Of a DNA stretch of 9,435 bases, positions 6,630 through 9,435 are shown one piece after another; positions within the stretch are counted from its first letter, which is position 1, and every line of letters starts with the position of its first letter. Position numbers and translations under genes: made by a program. Origin of the DNA: Planctomycetaceae bacterium. GTDB taxonomy: Bacteria > Planctomycetota > Planctomycetia > Pirellulales > PALSA-1355. The DNA lies in assembly GCA_005773095.1 (NCBI GenBank), contig SXHT01000229.1, forward strand, positions 1-9,435, in the 5' to 3' direction. The notes beneath the pieces are model-generated. The model did not search any database and was not told the origin of the DNA. It saw only the letters and a program-made list of their open reading frames with translations.

Positions 6630-7709
6630 CTACGGCAGCGGCTTGTAGCGTGGCGGCAAATCGTGCTCATCTTCGATCTCGCCGACGATCTCTTCGATGA
6701 TGTCTTCCAGCGTGATCATGCCCAGAATTGTCCCTTCCCGGTCGCGCACGATCGCCATGGGCCGTCGGGTGCGGCGGAAATGCCGCAGCATCTCGGAGAT
6801 CGGCCGGTCGGGATCGACGAAGATTGGCGGATACATCGCGTCGTCAAGCACGACAATTCCGCGCACGCTGAACAAGTAAAACAGGTCCTTCGTGTTCACA
6901 ATCCCCACGATGTTCTGCGAGTCGCCATCGTACACCGGCATCCGCGTGTGAGCGCCGTCGCGCACTGCCGCGAGAACTTGTTCCTCGGGCATGTGGAGTT
7001 CCAGACCGGCCATCTGCTCGCGCGGCACCATGCAGTCTCGGACTTTTTTTTCCGGCAGACGAAACACGTTGTGCACGTACTCTGCCTGGTCGCGAGGCAA
7101 CACTCCGGCGCGACGGGTTTCTTCGATTAATAGCGCTAGTTCCTCCACCGAGTGCAGCATCTGATGCCCTTGGACGGGCTCGAAGCCAAACAGCCGAACC
7201 ACCAGGTTGCCCAGGCCGTTGAGAACTGTGATAAACGGTCGCATCAGCCTGCTGAAGATCAACAGCGGCGGGCTCACCAGGAGCGCTACCTTGTCGGGCC
7301 GCTGAAGCGCGATTGCCTTTGGCGCCAGCTCGCCGAGAATCACATGCAGGAATGTGATCAGCACAAAAGCCACGGTCACGCCAATGCCGTGCTTGGTAAA
7401 AAAAAGCCAGGGATCGGGCATCCACACCAGTGCTGGCTCCACGATCTTGACAACCACCGGCTCGCCGATCCATCCCAGCGCGAGGCTGGCCAACGTGATC
7501 CCAAGCTGTGTCGCCGCGATGGCATCGTCGAGGTGGTTGACTGCGTGACGCACGGCGCTGGCGCCTACCCAGCGGGCGTTGACCATTTCTTCGACGCGCG
7601 TCCGTCGCACGGCAACGAGAGCAAATTCCGCCGCGACAAAGAACGCATTGAGCCCCACGAGCAGCGGAACCGCCAGGAGGCCAAAGATGGTGGCAAAAGT
7701 TTGCAGCAC
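6630..7709 (-). CDS. CNNM/CBS-domain membrane protein (CorC/HlyC-like)
   Basis: A 359-aa membrane protein of the CNNM (DUF21) plus CBS-pair family, often annotated as hemolysin or CorC-like and linked to magnesium and cobalt efflux. The CNNM part has hydrophobic segments near 3-33, 66-82, 108-126 and 141-172 and the signature GELAPK (126-131). Two CBS domains follow, about 225-285 (CMVPREQM, TRMPVYDGD, IVGIVNTKDL) and 293-345 (RRPMAIVRDREGTILGMITLEDIIEEIVGEI). The protein ends soon after EIEDEHD, so the C-terminal CorC_HlyC domain found in members of about 430 aa is absent. The start chosen is GTG at 7709. An ATG at 7820 gives 37 extra residues that are only the PfpI remnant read in another frame. 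The GTG lies 5 nt after the remnant's stop, with a weak GCGGGA ribosome site, so translation may be coupled. Confidence 0.92.
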   Translation of the reverse strand: MLQTFATIFGLLAVPLLVGLNAFFVAAEFALVAVRRTRVEEMVNARWVGASAVRHAVNHLDDAIAATQLGITLASLALGWIGEPVVVKIVEPALVWMPDPWLFFTKHGIGVTVAFVLITFLHVILGELAPKAIALQRPDKVALLVSPPLLIFSRLMRPFITVLNGLGNLVVRLFGFEPVQGHQMLHSVEELALLIEETRRAGVLPRDQAEYVHNVFRLPEKKVRDCMVPREQMAGLELHMPEEQVLAAVRDGAHTRMPVYDGDSQNIVGIVNTKDLFYLFSVRGIVVLDDAMYPPIFVDPDRPISEMLRHFRRTRRPMAIVRDREGTILGMITLEDIIEEIVGEIEDEHDLPPRYKPLP

Positions 7710-7714
7710 GTTGG

Positions 7715-7897
7715 TTATCCCGCGACGACTCGTACGATTCCCTGACAGAATTCCGGTAGATCGTCCGGCTTGCGGCTGGAGACAAAGTGGCGATCGATCA
7801 CGACCCGTGCGTCGAACCAAATCGGGCCGGCGTTCATCAGGTCGTCAACGAAGATCAGAAACCGCTTGTCGGCAAGTTGGCAGGACATGTTCAGCAC
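7715..7897 (-). pseudogene. C-terminal remnant of a PfpI/DJ-1-family gene
   Basis: About 60 codons resemble the C-terminal end of PfpI/YhbO-type DJ-1 superfamily proteins: DDLMNAGPIWFDARVVIDRH, followed by FVSSRKPDDLPEFCQGIV. Compare the family ending with NAG-x-W, a VV-D pair and the highly conserved SRKPDDLP-x-F. Complete members are about 170-190 aa and carry the catalytic Cys in an N-terminal segment that is absent here. In frame the sequence is open only back to a TAA at 7922-7924; possible starts are GTG 7897 or ATG 7888. No missing part was found upstream before the divergent YceH gene. It is therefore probably a deletion remnant, though a short translated ORF that delivers ribosomes to the CNNM gene 5 nt downstream is possible. 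Confidence 0.72.
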
Positions 7898-8031
7898 TCC
7901 CAGGTTACATTCGCCATCGTTTTACCAATTGACGGAGTTTGCGGCTATGGCCTGCTTCACGGTGCACCCTGGTGGGTACTCGGCCGCGCGGCTAAACTGC
8001 TGCATCAACTTGTAATGTGAGGTCTTGACGC

Positions 8032-8736
8032 ATGAATGAACGCACATGGCGGCCGCTTGCTGCGCGTGATCGGCGTGTGGTGGGGGTATTGGTGGAAAAG
8101 GCAAAAACTGTGCCCGACACGTATCCAATGTCGCTGGCGGCGCTTGTATCCGGGTGTAACCAAAAAAACAATCGCTACCCGCTGATGGAGTTGGAAGCCG
8201 ACAACGTGGAAGAATCGCTTGACCGCTTGAAGCAGGTGGGCGCGGTCGTTGAAGTGCAAAGCAGCAGTCGCGTGGCGCGTTTCAAGCATTTGCTTTATGA
8301 GTGGCTTGGAGTTGACAAGGTCGAGCTTGCCGTGATGGCTGAGCTGCTCTTGCGCGGCGCGCAAACCGAGGGGGAGCTGCGTGGCCGCGCTTCGCGCATG
8401 GAGCCCATCGCCGACGTCGCGGCGTTACGTCCGGTGCTCGATTCTCTCAAGCAGAAAGGCCTGCTCGTTTCGCTCACCTCCGAAGGACGCGGCCACGTGC
8501 TGACCCATGCCTTGTACGAGGACCGCGAGCTGGAAAAGCTGCGTGCCGAGTACCAGGGACAGGCGGCGCGCTTGATCGAGGATGATCACGACCGCCCCCC
8601 TGCCCCGTCGCGGCCCACATCACCGGCAACGAACCTTATGGGGCTCGCCGAACTCCGCGCCGAGCTTGCCGAGCTGCGTGACGAACTAAGCAAACTCCGC
8701 GACCAGTTCGACAGCCTTGCGGCCAGTCTGCGGTGA
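8032..8736 (+). CDS. yceH: YceH family (DUF480/UPF0502) protein
   Basis: A 234-aa member of the YceH/UPF0502 family. Known structures of the family have two winged-helix domains, but its cellular role is not settled. Conserved blocks are RRVVGVLVEKAKTVPDTYPM (14-33), SLAALVSGCNQKNNRYPLME (34-53), the second domain with LLLRGAQTEGELRGRASRM (106-124), then LKQKGLLVSL. The common family motif CNQKSNRDPV appears as CNQKNNRYPL, a mild change. After a Pro-rich linker (189-199) the C-terminus is a heptad-like helix, LAELRAELAELRDELSKLRD (205-224), likely a coiled coil for self-association. The ATG at 8032 has a GTGAGGT Shine-Dalgarno at 8017-8023. Its stop lies 6 nt from the stop of the convergent glycosyltransferase gene. 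Confidence 0.93.
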   Translation: MNERTWRPLAARDRRVVGVLVEKAKTVPDTYPMSLAALVSGCNQKNNRYPLMELEADNVEESLDRLKQVGAVVEVQSSSRVARFKHLLYEWLGVDKVELAVMAELLLRGAQTEGELRGRASRMEPIADVAALRPVLDSLKQKGLLVSLTSEGRGHVLTHALYEDRELEKLRAEYQGQAARLIEDDHDRPPAPSRPTSPATNLMGLAELRAELAELRDELSKLRDQFDSLAASLR

Positions 8737-8742
8737 CGCCGG

Positions 8743-9435
8743 CTACTTACCGAGCGTTTGATCAGCCGCGAGATTTTCAATTCTCTCACAGGATTTCCGA
8801 AGCGTGGCCGGCGTGTCGAACGTATCGTGCAGCTCCTGGCAGCGGCGAATCACGTCGTTGGACGAAAGCAGCGATTGAAGTGTCCGCGCTAAGGCTGCGC
8901 TGGTGAACTGTTTCGTTGCAATTGAAGCGCCCACACCCAAGCGCGCGAGGCGGGCAGCGTTGTCGTGCTGATCGTGAGCCATGGGCATGGCGACATGCGG
9001 TATTCCCGCGGCCAGCCCCTGCGCCAAGGTGCCCACACCCGCGTGATGCACAATTGCAGCGCAGCGCGGCAGCAATTGTCCCAGCGGCACGAAGTCGAAA
9101 TGCCGTACCGACGGCGGAAGTTGCCGCGGAATTTGTTCTGGATGTCGTGTCAGCAGGATGCCGCGGCGGCCGGTGCGCTGGCAGGCCTCCACGGCTGCGC
9201 GAAAAAACTCGTGCCCGTGCAGCATGGCCGAGCCGGGCGTGAATGCAATCGGAGCACCGCCGGCCTGTAAAAACGCTTCCACTTCGGGGGAGATCGGCGT
9301 CACCTCGCGCTCATCCCAGAGCGGAAAGCCGGTATGAACGATCTGCGGCGGCCAGTCGGGCTGGCGTGGCCCAAACCAATCGGGAAACAAACAGAGCGCC
9401 AGCTGCGGCGAGTTCCACCAGGGGTTCATGATGCC
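8743..9435 (-). CDS. Glycosyltransferase family 1 (UGT/MGT-like), partial
   Basis: The C-terminal half of a GT-B fold glycosyltransferase of family GT1, related to macrolide, sterol and flavonoid glucosyltransferases that move a sugar from an NDP-sugar to a lipophilic acceptor. Seen are the inter-domain PQIVHTGFPLWDE region, the start of the donor domain (IAFTPGSAML), and the donor-binding signature IVHHAGVGTLAQGLAAGIPHV (split over residues 126-146, counted from the Met at 9429), then MPMAHDQHDNAARLARLGVG. Full members are about 400-430 aa, and here about 230 residues remain. The Met at 9429 is not a likely start: the frame stays open to the window edge, so the 5' half lies outside. No transmembrane segment is seen in this part. 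The acceptor cannot be judged from the donor domain. Confidence 0.92.
   Translation of the reverse strand, partial: GIMNPWWNSPQLALCLFPDWFGPRQPDWPPQIVHTGFPLWDEREVTPISPEVEAFLQAGGAPIAFTPGSAMLHGHEFFRAAVEACQRTGRRGILLTRHPEQIPRQLPPSVRHFDFVPLGQLLPRCAAIVHHAGVGTLAQGLAAGIPHVAMPMAHDQHDNAARLARLGVGASIATKQFTSAALARTLQSLLSSNDVIRRCQELHDTFDTPATLRKSCERIENLAADQTLGK

Noticed and set aside
7152..7745. A plus-strand frame opposite the CNNM/CBS gene
   Set aside because: It is antisense to a gene with clear membrane segments and CBS motifs. Its His/Gln-rich translation is typical of a reverse-strand shadow.
7710..7820. Longer N-terminus for the CNNM protein from the ATG at 7820
   Set aside because: The 37 added residues are the PfpI remnant read in another frame and do not fit the family. 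The GTG at 7709 directly precedes the first membrane helix.
7929..7960. TTGACG near 7930 as a -35 box for the YceH gene
   Set aside because: No acceptable -10 box lies at 16-18 nt spacing, so I do not call a promoter.

Overview
The window looks like chromosomal DNA of a planctomycete, probably near the Pirellulales. The main evidence is the DUF1549/DUF1553 gene followed directly by a DUF1501 gene with a Tat-type signal, a pair that occurs in many copies in Planctomycetes. Support comes from the GC-rich composition, loose gene spacing, a small hypothetical protein of planctomycete style, and interspersed GC-rich repeats. No rRNA, tRNA, CRISPR array or complete insertion sequence was seen.

Layout. 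(1) Bases 1 to about 100 are AT-rich and unlike the rest. They abut the middle of a DUF1553 gene (102-953, +), which has lost its 5' part. (2) The DUF1501 gene (956-2407, +) follows two bases later. (3) A type II toxin-antitoxin pair comes next: antitoxin 2431-2640 and RelE/ParE-like toxin 2643-2936, both +. (4) On the minus strand are a YheT-type alpha/beta hydrolase (2894-3940), whose 3' end overlaps the toxin gene tail to tail, a 102-nt hairpin-forming inverted repeat (3951-4052), and a 67-aa small protein (4058-4261). (5) A 388-nt gap without a convincing gene (4262-4649) holds a short palindrome and a degenerate inverted repeat. (6) A secreted protein of unknown function (4650-5471, +) is followed by a 520-nt gap with a GC-rich repeat array (about 5522-5850). 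(7) A membrane-anchored VOC/glyoxalase-like protein (5992-6570, +) faces a CNNM/CBS (CorC/HlyC-like) membrane protein (6630-7709, -). Just upstream of the latter is the C-terminal remnant of a PfpI/DJ-1 gene (7715-7897, -). (8) A YceH/DUF480 gene (8032-8736, +) converges, with a 6-nt gap, on a glycosyltransferase family 1 gene (8743-9435, -) that runs off the window.

The genes do not form one pathway. Three pairs are arranged as if co-expressed: DUF1553-DUF1501, antitoxin-toxin, and PfpI remnant-CNNM/CBS. I found no convincing new multi-gene system. The parts most worth a second look are the repeats and junctions: the 102-nt inverted repeat in front of the hydrolase, the 77-nt tandem array, the AT-rich junction that cuts the DUF1553 gene, and the PfpI remnant leading into the CNNM gene.
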